From the NCBI GenBank assembly GCA_020698575.1, contig CM036252.1, positions 35,515,659 through 35,579,658 on the forward strand: a stretch of DNA of 64,000 bases, read 5' to 3'. The stretch's first letter is position 1; each line of letters starts with the position of its first letter. The position numbers and the translations under genes are program-made. This DNA is from Bostrychus sinensis (lineage: Eukaryota; Chordata; Actinopteri; Gobiiformes; Eleotridae). Under the pieces are notes generated by a model. It was not told the origin of the DNA, did no database searches, and saw nothing but the letters and a program-made list of their open reading frames with translations. Shown piece by piece: positions 12,066 through 24,250 of this stretch.

Positions 12066-12679
12066 CCTGTGACAGTGGATTGTATTTTTGTGGACTAAAA
12101 TTTAGATTTAGAGAGAAAACTGTCATTTTTACAGCAACATTTTTAAAAATTCAAAGTAAGTTTACAATTATCTTTTTAGATAACTTTGCTAATTATTGTG
12201 ATTGCTCTCAGCTACGTTTGCTTTATCCTTTCCTCTCCACTCAGATCTAGATCACAGCCTAACAAATATATTAATTTTCACCATGGCTGGTGTTGCTTCG
12301 CTTGTTGGTGGACTGCTTCTAAAAATCTGTTAAGATCTTAGTGGTACAAACTTTTTTTAAATCCCAGAAATGAAAATCTGTCAAATTTTGCAAAGTAATT
12401 AAATATTTATTAGATACTAACTCATCATGCATTTTGTCATTAAAGAAATGACATAAAAGATGCTTTACAACATCAGCAGGAGGCAAATATGAATTAAAGC
12501 TGAACATTTTAGATATTGTTTGATAATTCATATTCATTTTTTTATTGGTTTGGATGTTGTGACTTTTGCAGAATGAGGACTCTGGTGAACTGATGTATGC
12601 CACAGGAAATATCCGTTCAAAAAGACGACCTTCAGACGAAGACCTACAGACCAGTGTGGTTTATGCTGCAATAAGATAG
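12066..12679 (+). pseudogene. Type-2 receptor F1: remnant with intact ITIM exon
   Basis: This is a broken paralogue of gene F. Only the last part of the V exon survives (about 12066-12155, from the CDSGLYFCG-like stretch to a GTAAGT donor). The TM exon starts at 12245 (DLDHSLTNILIFTMAG) but runs into TAA at 12331 where F has an AAA codon. The next short exon has lost its GT donor (GCAAAT). The final exon, 12572-12679, is intact for 35 codons. It reads NEDSGELMYAT and ends in SVVYAAIR then TAG, with an ITIM-type VVYAAI. The 5' part is replaced by a Tc1 element. Confidence 0.75.
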
Positions 12680-12875
12680 AGCAGTGGTTCTCAAACTGTG
12701 GTGCAGGTACAACTGGTGGTACACAGGCTTCTTCTGGTGGTACTCCAGTTCAGGTCCAGATTTTGTTTAATTTAGCAAGTTTTCTATTTGAGTCCTGCTA
12801 TAGTAGGGAATGGGATTTGGGCACAGCTTCAGGCAAAGTTTGGTTAAATCTTTGTTTAGACCTTGTTTAGTCCTG
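12680..12875. repeat. hAT-like repeat end directly after F1 stop
   Basis: AGCAGTGGTTCTCAAACTGT, a form common at the ends of vertebrate hAT elements, begins five bases after the F1 stop codon. The same junction follows gene F at about 32866, so the insertion predates the F/F1 duplication and may serve as 3' UTR. Confidence 0.45.
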
Positions 12876-13535
12876 GTTAGGTGCTAGTTTAGTCATGGTT
12901 TAGTCCTAGATTAGACCTGGTTTAGTCCTGGTTAGGTGCTAGTTTAGACCTGGTTTAGTCCTAGATTAGACCTGGTTTAGTCCTGGTTAGGTGCTAGTTT
13001 AGTCATGGTTTAGTCCTAGATTAGACCTGGTTTAGTCCTGGTTAGGTGCTAGTTTAGTCATGGTTTAGTCCTAGATTAGACCTGGTTTAGTCCTGGTTAG
13101 GTGCTAGTTTAGTCATGGTTTAGTCCTAGATTAGACCTGGTTTAGTCCTGGTTAGGTGCTAGTTTAGTCATGGTTTAGTACTCGATTAGACCTGGTTTAG
13201 TCCTGGTTAGGTGCTAGTTTAGTCATGGTTTAGTCCTAGATTAGACCTTGTTTAGTCCTGGTTAGGTGCTAGTTTAGTCATGGTTTAGTCCTAGATTAGA
13301 CCTGGTTTAGTCCTGGTTAGGTGCTAGTTTAGTCATGGTTTAGTCCTAGATTAGACCTTGTTTAGTCCTGGTTAGGTGCTAGTTTAGTCATGGTTTAGTC
13401 CTAGATTAGACCTTGTTTAGTCCTGGTTAGGTGCTAGTTTAGTCATGGTTTAGTCCTAGATTAGACCTGGTTTAGTCCTGGTTAGGTGCTAGTTTAGTCA
13501 TGGTTTAGTACTAGATTAGACCTGGTTAAGTGTGG
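12876..13535. repeat. 55-bp minisatellite, about 12 copies
   Basis: A 55-bp unit built from variations of 'GTTTAGTCCTGGTTAGGTGC' repeats about twelve times at constant spacing, with only scattered substitutions. The homologous place after gene F (about 33000-33210) has only a short irregular version, so the array expanded after duplication. Confidence 0.9.
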
Positions 13536-13706
13536 GTTTAGTCTTGGTCAGTGGTGGACAGTAACTAGATACTTTTACTCAAGTAATTTACTTTCTGAGA
13601 AAATTTTGTAGAACATACTTTTACTTTTGTAAATTTTGGATGATTTTATTTTTACTTTTACTTGAGTACACTTAAATTGTCTGAGGAGTTAAAGTAGTTT
13701 TTGTCC

Positions 13707-13775
13707 TCTGTGGTGTAGTGGGTAGCACATCTGACTTGCAATCAGAAAGTTCTGAGTTTGAAAGTTGGGAAGAAG
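13707..13775 (+). repeat. tRNA-derived SINE-like fragment
   Basis: TGGTGTAGTGGGTAGCACA resembles a tRNA A box. It is followed by an anticodon-arm-like stem (CTGAC-TTGCAAT-CAG) and GAGTTTGAA where a B box would be. It is too divergent for a functional tRNA gene and is best read as a SINE head. Confidence 0.4.
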
Positions 13776-14101
13776 AAGATTTTAATCCTGGTTTAGTCCT
13801 TGCTTAGTGCTGGTTATGTGCTGGTTTAGCTCTGGTTTTGTCTTTATCTACTAATGTTTACTAATGCTTTTGTTTAATGCTTTTTATGACAATCTGAACT
13901 AAATAAAAAAATATTAAATGATGCTGGTGTCTTCTCTTTGTTCACTACAGTCACATGACTGACAGGACTGAAGGAGGTTAAAGGTAGGTTTCAGTGTGAA
14001 CTGCAGCAAGATGTGTGAGAATCTGTCACTGCATCTAAAAAAAGCAAGGCCACAGACAGAGAGAGCTGTTTCACTGCAATCAAACACAAGTATGTTTTTA
14101 A

Positions 14102-15706
14102 CCCTCAGGGTTCACTTCAGTTTACTGTACACCTGCGACCTTAAGGACACAAATGTCCACTTCCAAAAAACTGCTTTAAACATTTACTGGATTATTAGTT
14201 TTTTTTTTAGCTTTTTATTTATTTTTAATTTATAAATCTTTTTATAAATCTTGCTCAAAACTATCAAACATTCAATAATTTTTAAGCTGCCAGTTTGAGT
14301 ACATGAAGTCACTGTTGTTTATGAAAAAAAACAAAAAAAAACAAAAACATATTTACCCCACAAAATAGATGTTGGGGGGGTCATAGCAATTTTTTTTCAA
14401 ATGTGTCTTGGGAAGACTGAAGATGATCTACAATATTGGCTTTGGTGAATCATTAGTTTTGTGTTGCATCACAATAAAATTCATTCTCTTGTATTTTTCC
14501 CATAGAATATAATGGAGCCATGTGATCACAGGACACTTGACTCCCATTTTTAATCTCTTTGTTAACACATAAAATAATAATGATTTTTGTGATGATGAGC
14601 TTTCATTTTGGAGAAAACTAGTAAAATATGTCATTCTTACAGTTCATCATGAAAATCAACAGTTTACACATTATAGGCCTCTGCATAAATTACAGTCATT
14701 TTATGGTGTTAGTATTGTGTGCTGTTCAGCACTTTGTACACCTTGTTTTTAAAAGTGCTATATGAATAAAGATTTATTATTATTATTTATTATTATTATT
14801 ATTATTGTTAGTGTGGGCCTATAATGAGGATTTTAGTGATGAACAGTAAAAATGTCAAATTTGACTACTTTCCTCAAAAATGAAACCCCATCATCACAAA
14901 AATGTAATTTGCTTTTATTTTTTTTAAATCGTTTTGTAACATACAAAAAGATTACAAAAAGATTAAAAAAAAAATAGAAGCAAATCACATGACCTCATTA
15001 TATTCTAAGAGGGAAAATACAATCAATTTATTCGTCTGTCTACAACAGGAGAAAGGTTATAATAAAATAAAATAAAATACAGTAAAAATGTCCAATTTCA
15101 CTCTTTTTTGTCAAAATAAAATGTAGAATATTAAAGAATGCACAATTTTATACTGTAACGGCAGTGAGATTAAAAAATGTGTTTTTTAATGGAAGTCCAT
15201 TAGACATTTTTGTCCGGTCAGTTCACAAGTGTGAGTGTGAATTTCAGTCTGATGCTACACAAAAACTAACAATATATCAAAGCCAATAGTTTGGATCATC
15301 GTCATCCTGCCCAAGACACATTTGAAAAAAATCACCATGACCTGTTTTTCCATAACGTGACTTTAGGTTTAGAAATTAGCATTTAAAGGCTTAAAAATCC
15401 TAAACACTTTTGGAAAATTGTATAGTTTTGAGCAGGACTGAAGTTGTTAACCTATGCAGAAAAAAGCTGAAAAAAAATGAATCTGTTACATTTTGGGGGG
15501 AAATTGACATTTATGTCCTTAATAATTACAAGAGGATAGTAAATTTATTTTACAATGTTCTAATGTTCTATTAGAAAAATAAAAACTGAGTTCCAAACTA
15601 TGTCAAGAGAGAGCCTTTATTACAAAAATGTGTGCCATTAGCATTAACACAGACAAAATGATGACCAATCAAAGAGAGAAAAAATGCCCCTAGTGATGCC
15701 AGAGGG
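14102..15706. mobile_element. Palindromic MITE with TTAA target site, complete
   Basis: The element is flanked by TTAA at 14098-14101 and 15707-15710. Its ends are CCCTCAGGG and, in reverse complement, CCCTCTGGCATCACT. The homologous stretch after gene F (about 33530) has no insertion, giving an empty site. The two halves are inverted copies around an ATT-rich centre near 14780, so the whole 1.6 kb could fold back. TTAA plus CCCT ends are the piggyBac hallmark. It has no ORF of its own. Confidence 0.7.
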
Positions 15707-15710
15707 TTAA

Positions 15711-16560
15711 AATAACACACAGAAAGTCCAACTGGACCAAATGAGCAATTTTAATAAAGCACAAAATATTCATTCATTTTATGACACCTATTCCATTAAC
15801 TTTGGGCTCCTGGATAGTGGCCAGCTAGTCACAGAGAGATAACTATTCACTCAGGCCAATATAGAGACAGCAGTTCTCCTAACACGTGCATGTTTTTGGA
15901 CGGTGGAAGGAAACCAGAGTACACAGGGAAGACAGACTCCACCCAGCCTGAGGATCGAACCCACATCCTCTTTGCTGGGACTCCCATTACAAAATGAAAG
16001 CTGAATCTGGGTGACAGACAGAAAGTGGATTGTCACAGAGGTCGACAATTTCCACCTTCAACGAAGCTGGGGGACCATGAGACATGTCCTAGACAGAGAT
16101 GTCCTGGTGTGTGGGACACCTGAGGGAGCAGGGAGCTGGTGGTTGGGCTGTCATTATGTTTCCTTGTGGTGTTGTAAATGCTGTTGAATTCAATATGAAC
16201 AATAAATGCCTAGAAGGACTATGTAGATAATGTATGTTACTGTCCTTTAAACATTGTCACTGTAATTTTGCACATGAGCTGGTAAAGCGTATCTGTGAGT
16301 CTGAGTTACTGCTTCTCAGCTTTACCAGAGAACATTTTAAAAGCAAAAAATGTAAAGTATTTCCATCTGGTAAATCTGCAAACTCCAGTGTCTTTGCACA
16401 TTTAATGCATTCACATGATTATGTTTTCACCTCCAGCGTGAGTTCATTATTCACCCATAAACTCTGGTTGGATGTAAACTGGAGATGTACTGCACATTCA
16501 ACACATTCAGTGTTACTGAGGAGTGAGAGTGGAGGAGTTTCACAAAAAGGATGGCTGCAA
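15711..16560. other. No gene seen; LINE/SINE tail-like piece at about 15780-15990
   Basis: The stretch 'CATGTTTTTGGACGGTGGAAGGAAACC' to 'GATCGAACCCACATCC' has the form of the conserved 3' tail shared by fish LINEs and SINEs. A related piece in the opposite reading sense occurs at 58511-58672. No receptor exon is visible. Confidence 0.45.
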
Positions 16561-17330
16561 CACACGTGAAGTTCTAGTATTTAGTTAATAAGATGAAATG
16601 TATGAGATGTTACATTGTATTACCAACAGAGTGTGCTATTGCATCACATTTTGTGTGGTATGTTTTTTTTTTTTTTTTTAGTAAAGTGTAACCCACATCA
16701 CAAAATAACCTCAGCTGTGAATATAATGTACTTTTCCTATTTTGTACTGGTTTGGTTCATTTGTATATTAGTGCTTTTTATATATTTATATATACAACTA
16801 TATTAATGTCATAAATGATATTTAAAATTATATTACATTAATAATTAAATAATGTAATTGTAATGCACACTGTGTTTTTATTTACATACTTACATATTTG
16901 TACATTCAAATTTAATAATAAATAATAAAAAATAATCCAACAACAGTGTTGTTTACAACGTCTAATAAATACAAAAGTTACAATGGCAAAATGTAAAAAG
17001 GTAAATACTCCTAAAGGCCAAAATGGCACCCCTTTTAAACACATTCACCCCTTCCATGGTAAATAAATATTTTTATAATAAAGACATTTTTAGAGTTAAC
17101 CCCCATTATTGTTTTGCACAGTAATACTCTTGAGTTATTTTAGCATCCTTTTATTGAACAAGTGCGCAGAAAGCTCAGCAGAGCCCGACCCGTCCCTCTC
17201 TGGTGCCAGAGGTAAATTTCCCATTCTGTTTCCCTTAGACTATCTAAGTTTACGATAATTTATTTTTTTGATTTTTTATTTGTCAAATTGAACTGTGCTA
17301 TGAGTTAGCACATAGCTGATTAGCCTCTGT
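16561..17330. repeat. Cluster downstream block R, copy 2
   Basis: Same block as 1020-2345, here preceding gene B at its 3' side. Confidence 0.6.
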
Positions 17331-17348
17331 CGAGCTTTTAAACTCTTT

Positions 17349-18254
17349 GGGCCAGATTTACTAAGACAGGGTGCTAAATTGTGAATGCAGATTGAAAATG
17401 TGTGTTTGCTATTTGTGGGTTTGTCGCATGTGATATACAAAGCGATACTGCTCAAGTAATTGGTGCCATAAATCTGGTATGTAAATGAGAATTTTTGCAT
17501 GTGCAAAAGCCACACTGACAGCAGGAGCAACACTGCTCTGACTGCATCTTTCCCTACAGTGATGCAACAAAGAAGTCATTAGGAGAGTCCAGCCTCATAA
17601 CAGGACCACACTGACTGTAGTTGTCTTTGAGGGATAATCATTTCATTACATTTGACTTTTTTGTCCATTTCTGTTAAATCTGTCATAGAACTCTAGCACT
17701 GGCCAGAGTCATGTGACTTTAGTTCCCTCTGTGTGACACAAGAGGAGAGACAGAGAGGAAAGGAATAGTCCTAATTACTGTCTGTCAGAGCCAGTAAGCC
17801 TTCAAACACATACAGAAACTTATCAAGTAGGCTAAATGCAGTGCTGATGGTGATCAAATAAGCAAAACAATAAAAAAATATTTTCAGTGTCCTCCGCTCG
17901 TAGATCCAGAGCCAGATCCTCTCAGCGCAGTCTCGATCCACTGTGGGCAGCTGTCAGTCAAGCGTCACAGTGAAAAAGATTGTAGTTTAGGGAAATACGA
18001 GCGAGAATCAAGAAAAAAGCGTTACAGGTAAAGTCTGTCTCTTTGTTTCCTCTGCCTTCAAATCAACACATTACTGTTGTATCTTTGTAAATGAGCCCTG
18101 TTAAGGCATCATAACTTATTCTTATCTGTGCATTCAAAGCTGCGCTGATTAGCTCCAGTGAGAGACGCTAACCTCAGCTGCCCCTGGGTTCACTCCATTT
18201 TTAGCACATCTTATTCATTTAGCATGCACACAAACCTTTAAAAAAATCTGGCCC
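17349..18254. mobile_element. MITE with GGGCCAGATTTA inverted ends, copy 1
   Basis: It begins GGGCCAGATTTACTAAG and ends AAAAAATCTGGCCC. The inside matches the copy at 45738-46824 in opposite orientation. Flanking bases here are degraded, so no target duplication is visible. Non-coding. Confidence 0.6.
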
Positions 18255-18519
18255 TGAATACATTATATGGGAGAAAATAAATGAACTTCCACTGTTTGGC
18301 CAGTCACCAGGAGCTGCACTCCTATGGAAATGGATGAGAGATGAGCGAGGGATCAAATACATAAAGCTGTGTTACTACAAGATATGAACAGAAGTCTACC
18401 AATACTTGTCTATGTGAACATGAGAAAACACAGGGACACATAATGGATTGTTTTCTAAATATAAACTGTAAAAAGTAATGTGTCAGTTGGTAGAGCATGC
18501 ATATACAGCGAGTATTAGA

Positions 18520-21500
18520 CTAGGAATAGGAATCTGTACAGTGTTTTGGTGAAGCCACAGTAGAGTACAGAACATCTGCATAGACCACAGCCTCAGTCTG
18601 CCTCCGGGGGGCGCTGCTTTTTGTAAAGTTCAGATTAGAGTATATGACTTGACTCGGAGCATCTTCAGTCTGTAAAAAGACAACAATCAGGTCAAAGGAG
18701 AAACTTCAGGAATCCAACAGCTGTAATGGTCAGAGACTGAAGTGCTTTAGTTGTGTTTGATCCAATGCTTTCCTCGTATTTAAAGGGGACATATTCTGTA
18801 AAATTGACTTTTCTGAGCTCTCTCCCATGTTCCCTCATCAAAAACATACCTGGATTTGTGTTTTGTTTTACTCATGCCTTTTTGTGTAATTCTGGATTCT
18901 CTGGCGCTGAGTTTCTGAGGCTCGGTTCCACAAACCTCTGCTCACTCCAGAATAATAAATAAAAAGTTTTGTTTCTCTTTGTTCAAGAGTGTAACAGAGC
19001 TACACTCTGCTGCCCTCTGCTGGTCTCTTCACCTGTTTCTTTATGTCAGTAGCAAAGTAATTATAAGAGATGCTTTCTTTTAATCACAATGTTTTTAAAG
19101 GTTTTTAGCTGTACAATAATATAGCCCCTTTGGTCTAAATACAGAGCTGATCATCACAGAAAAGTTAATAGGCCACTAAGGAAAAGCAGTGTTTATAGGG
19201 ATATTTTAATTGTTTTCAATCGCATATACATTTTCTCAAAAACAAGTGCCCAATCTGAAAAATCTGAGAAGAACAGCCCTGCACAGAGCACAGACACTAA
19301 AGCAACAAAAGAGTTGACCACAAACTGATTTCCTGTTTCTATAATGAGCTTTAGCTGTGATAGAGTTTGAGCTAGTCTTTTATAACCACTTGCACTACTT
19401 ACTTTCTATTATGTTCTATTAAATTGCAAATTCTACATAGTGTATTAACTAGGCAATAGTTTGGACATTACTTTAATAACACTCACCTCTGGTAGAGCAC
19501 ACTCTGAGGCTTCAGAAGGTTCTGTAAGTCATGAAATCACAATCAAAGGTCAGGATATTGTTTTCTTTATATTTTTTACATTATAAAATGTTTTTGACCC
19601 ACCCTTTGGCGTGTTGGCTCTATGTTTCCACCACAGTATGAATAAAGTCACTGAGAAAAGGATCACAAGCGCTGGCAGAGTCAGACTCACATACCACAGC
19701 ACTCCTGTCAGGAACAGCACAGAGAGGAGAGAGGAAACTGAGCAAAGCTTCTCATCCTGGACTTAGACAGTTACCCATAAGGCCTGCTTTAACTAGGGAT
19801 GGGTACAGTTATGATTTTAATGGTACTACTACTTTTAATGGTGCTTGTATCAATAGTTTTTGAGAATATAAAATAAGGACAAGAATTGCTCTATTTTTAA
19901 ACACTAATTTAACTTAATAATACGAGAGGTCCACAATTCTCTTCCTGATATCTGATTTCTTTTGATTTTCACATTCTGAACATTTCAAAAAAATTATATA
20001 TCCCATTATTCTGATAATTAGCAAATATATAGGCTATATATGGTCACAGCAACATTTTAGTATAAATTTAGCAAGTGCACTCATAGATAAATAACCAGTT
20101 TAGTTGGATCATATGGTTATTAATCCATGTGTGCTAGCTAACTGTAGATCCCAGTACAACAGAACAATACAGACGGAGTGAGTTAGGAGTCAGACCCTGT
20201 AATGCTCTGTGTTCTTTCATGTACTGTTATTATGTTACTTTAGCGGGTGCTTTGTCAGATTAGTTATGTTGCCACCGTTGTGACAGCAGAAAGTGTCGGC
20301 ATCTTTAGCGAAGAAACAGTCACACCTTGGACTTCCTTATGTTTGTGTGTGCAGCGCGCTACAAGTGTGTGTGAACAGCCCCGCCTCTCTGTGCTCGGCT
20401 CTGTTCCCACACACACAGCAGGCAGCTGAGTGAGCCGTGATCGTCTTCTGTAAGAGGAGGGAGAATAGAATATTGTGCATAAATATAACCATGTGATAGA
20501 AGTACAAATAAGAGCACCAGATTGGATTACTTGTTTTTTAAATCCAAGCTAAAGAAAGCTCTTCAACAGCATCATTCTCAAACTGAAACCTGGGGTCCCT
20601 GGACCATAGGTTGGATGTCAGCAAAAAAAAAAAAAAAAGAACATTTATAAATGTTAATGGCAACCCTTACCGCAATAAAATATACCTTCTAAGCAAATAA
20701 CCCTCACTTAGCCTACATTTGGTTTTAGGATGTTTAAAACTCCTGAAATGATTGTGACACACCACACAAGTCACTTTTATCAGGAGTGAAAGGATACTAT
20801 ATGATTTTTTTTTTGTCTCTCTCTGGGAAACCTCCCTGTGTGTTGTGGGACAGTCCTGACTTCACAACTCTGTAAAATTGCTCGTATTTAACATTTACTG
20901 CTGCGTCACTTCAGATCATGTATATTTGAAATCACTGCTTGCACACTGTGTTTGAATTTACCCAAAGTGCTAGAAATGTTTTGTTGGTTGATGTTTAGGT
21001 GTGGCTAAACATTCTCAAATAAAGATAGGATAAGAATTCTATAATTTAAGTGTCATTACTTTGAATAAATATGAAAGTAGCGTTTGCTGTTGTTGTTGGG
21101 TGCTGCTGCTGATGTTCAGATGGACTGGTGCTTTCAGAAGATGACACAGTCTGCTGTGATGACACAGTCTGCTGAGGTGTTGTCACATTATAGAACGGTC
21201 TGATGGTAAAAGTTGGATTTGAGGAGGTTGCAGCTGTAAATTGAAAATATGAAAAAAAGTACAAAAGGTATTGAAAATTCCCTTAATTATTAGAATAAAT
21301 TACATTAATGAGAATTTAAAAAATAACATTTTAAACTTGCCCTTGGTAACTTTAATCACAAATTCCAGGAAATTGGTGAACACCTGTGTCCTCTTGTCAC
21401 TATTCCATGTTTCTGAAACACATCTGTATCGTCCAGAATCAGAGTGACTCACATTTGTGATGTACACATACATTATATCTGCATCTGAATATTTTTCCTC

Positions 21501-22397
21501 ATATTTAATGCTGTATCTGCCGTTCTGGTGTCTGGATGCTGAAGTGTTAACTAAAACATCGTCTGTTTTTGTACAGTTATTTTTACAGAAAATTCTGTTT
21601 TTTGCAAAAGAATAAAACAGACATTTGACAGTGATGTCCTCTCCTTCTGCTGCTGTATAAACCTGAGTGTGAGCTCTGCAGAGTCCAGGTCTTCCATCAC
21701 ACAGCACTGTTCAACACATGAACCAAGAGTTAGCAACAAAAGTACATTCAGGCTTACAGTCACCAGTTTTATCCAACACTCACAAAAAGTGGCATGTCCA
21801 AGAAATATGCCTTTTTTGTTTCATTTTTTAGAATTTGGGCCTGTTTTCTCCTAACATGTAGCTCTCACACAGAGATAAAGAAAATGTCCAATCTACACAT
21901 TAAGGTGATTTCTATCTAAAATATTAACTAAAGTGATATCTCCACCTCAGCACCCACAAAGTACAAAGTTTTACACTCTTATACTATAAAACATCTTCAC
22001 TGATATATACTTACTTCTAAAAACAAGGCTTTTTTTTTTATCCTTAATTCTCTCTAACCCTAACCCTTTCATCTAATACTGTACTTTAAGTAAATGAACC
22101 AAGAATTTTCAACCTGGCTCTCTCAAATATTCAGACATTGTTTTTTGAAATTTGCATATGAAAACATTAAATCACTCAAAATGTGCAATAAATGTTTGTC
22201 ATTAATGTACTGGAGAAGTCTATGAGTTAAAAATATCCCTTTTAATCTGTAGTGTGTAATGTAAATCTAGACATACAAACAATAAATAATGATGACTATT
22301 TACTACAGAAGAGCAATGAACAAAAATAGCATTTGGTAATAGCAATATGTAGAGAGAACTCACCAAACAAAAGGGTTAAGAGTTGAAAGACTGCCAT
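18520..22397 (-). CDS. Type-1 receptor B: CMRF35/CD300-like, three ITIMs
   Basis: Minus-strand exons: leader 22397-22364 (MAVFQLLTLLF), V 21706-21341, stalk 21233-21060, TM 19704-19603, 35-nt exon 19521-19487, tail 18669-18520 with TAG. The sum is 861 nt, giving 286 residues in one frame. The V domain has ITVKC, the extra FCKNNC pair, GRYSI and SGRYRC. The TM segment is VLWYVSLTLPALVILF, ending in WWKHR. The tail holds VIYSNL, VVYADV and VLYSTV, all fitting the ITIM form [V]xYxx[L/V], so an SHP-recruiting inhibitory surface receptor is expected. Two donors are unusual. The V exon uses GCAAGT in place of GTAAGT, a form known from GC-AG introns. The stalk donor has become CTACTT, but an in-phase GTAATG 21 bases on keeps the frame. 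It is the best-preserved inhibitory copy in the window. Expression is not shown by the sequence. Confidence 0.7.
19797..20695. mobile_element. Insertion of about 0.9 kb in gene B intron
   Basis: Gene A runs straight from '..GCTTTAACTAG' into 'AATAACCCTCACTTAGCC', while gene B has about 900 extra bases between the same sequences. The insertion begins GGATGGGTACAG, as some hAT ends do, but I could not find a clean target duplication. It lies between the TM and stalk exons. Confidence 0.5.
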
Positions 22398-22516
22398 TCT
22401 GAAACCTTTCACATGTGTTCTGAAGAAGTCTACTGGTAACACTTCTCTAAATACCTCACTACTTCTGTGAAACTAGGACACTTCTTGCCTCCTACCTTGT
22501 TTACTGAGACGCAATA

Positions 22517-22531
22517 AACCACAGTGTGGGT
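22517..22531. promoter_or_regulatory. Palindromic RUNX-like site upstream of gene B
   Basis: AACCACAGTGTGGGT lies 120 bp upstream of the gene B ATG, the second of four conserved copies; one arm is slightly altered. Confidence 0.4.
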
Positions 22532-22759
22532 TAGCTGCAAGCTCATGTGGCCCAACCCAAGGAGGCGACAGCATACAAGTCCACTAACTGTTAGCTGTGT
22601 GAGGTTGCATGCATCAACTACCTCTCAAAATGCATCAAGTTTATACAAGAAGAATAACTAAAAATAGCCTACTGTGTGTTATCTAAACAACCAGAAACAT
22701 TTAAACACAATTAACCAAATAAAACAATAAAATTAGGCAAACCTCATGTTCACACTCAA

Positions 22760-23520
22760 TTTTTTTTCATGCTGCACCCCACATCTTAGATTTAGACTAA
22801 GCCGCCTCCTGACATACCTCACCTGTACAGCACCACGCCCATGCGTTGGCAGGGGTCTGTCTGCACCAAGATCAGGCGTGTGCCAGTTGGCAAGATAGCG
22901 CCCAATAACTCAACCGAGCTATGATTAGCTTTGTTTATTTGTTTAGCATGTACAACAGTGAACATTAAGTAAGCTACTTCACTTTACACTCCAGGCGGCT
23001 CGCTCAGCACACGACTGTCCCCTCTGCTGTGAGCTGTCTGTCCCTTGCCTCCAATTCATAGCATGACATTCTCTGAAGCTGGCAAATGCCACTGTGACTG
23101 TTAAAAAATCTTCAGCCAGTTCCACCAATCATCATCAATCCGCCAGCGTCACAACACACCCACTGCTCCATTGATTCCCAGAGACGCTCAGCGTCCATGG
23201 GTGGGACAATTTTGGAGCATTTATCCAACCATGATCTTGCTTCATCGCAGTGGAAAAAAAAACCTGCTCATTTTTCTCCCAAAAGAATCCAGTGAAGCTC
23301 AGCATCAGTAAGGATCTGCACAGCGTCTGAGCTACTCTGAAGTGAGAGGAGATTGCATCGGAGAAACAGATTAAACAGCTGATTAATAAACAACATATTC
23401 ATGAAATTAAACACATTCTAGTGCAGTTTTAATGTAACTTATTATCTAACTTTATGGAATTCAACAGTGCATATTTGAACATTTATTTAATGAAATTTTA
23501 GGATAAGCTCTGCTTCCCTT
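22760..23520. other. Insertion replacing the plus-strand leader of unit 2
   Basis: In units 1, 3 and 4 a plus-strand leader exon follows the head-to-head spacer. In unit 2 that place holds about 0.75 kb of unrelated sequence with no long ORF, and recognisable spacer resumes at about 23560. The leader has been lost. Confidence 0.45.
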
Positions 23521-23559
23521 GTTGTCAATGAGAAATTGCCACTGCTACTACCAAAACAT

Positions 23560-24250
23560 CTGTTGAACACATTCCTCATGCAGATTCACAAAAGCGTGTG
23601 CAAAAATAAACAAGACATTGTAATGAATTTTTTTTTTTTAATTCTCAGTCAACTAGTTTCTAACATTGAAAGATTAAAACGAGGTCTTTTTAACTTCTAT
23701 TTGATACAAGAATCAACACTTTTATGTTTTGCTGTTGTGATTGTATGTCTGAATTCTTTCTTCAATTTTAAAGGTTAGTTAATGTATTCCTTTATCATGT
23801 GTTTGATCTGTGTGAGAAAGAGTTTGCATGCAGAAAGCGAGAACCAGTGCACCACAGACAGACATAAATAAACTGTGGTCAGATGGTGAGCAAACCCACA
23901 CTTTCCAATACTGCTCACACCTCTGCATCTGTACTGGCTCATGAGCACACTTACCAATCAATCTTTATTTCTATAGCACCTCACCACAACCAGAGTCACC
24001 AAACTGCTGTACAACATTAAAAACAAGATAAAAATCAATAAACATAATACGAATAGATCAACAAAGCACATTACAACATTTAAATAAAGAGAAGTGTCAT
24101 GGAGCCACTAAGTGCTAAAAGCCATTTTTAATAAGTAGATCTTAAGTTTGGCTTTGAACAGAGGCAGTTCAGTTATGAAACCAGCATGAAGAGTGGATAT
24201 ACAGAAAAGAAAATATCTAAAAAGTATCGAAAAGATATTCTAAATAAAGT
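23560..24250. repeat. Unit spacer, copy 2
   Basis: Near-identical to 10080-10850. The Tc1 that follows this block in unit 1 is absent here. Confidence 0.65.

Noticed and set aside
13707..13775. Functional tRNA gene
   Set aside because: A box and an anticodon-like arm are visible, but the acceptor and T arms do not pair; SINE head more likely.
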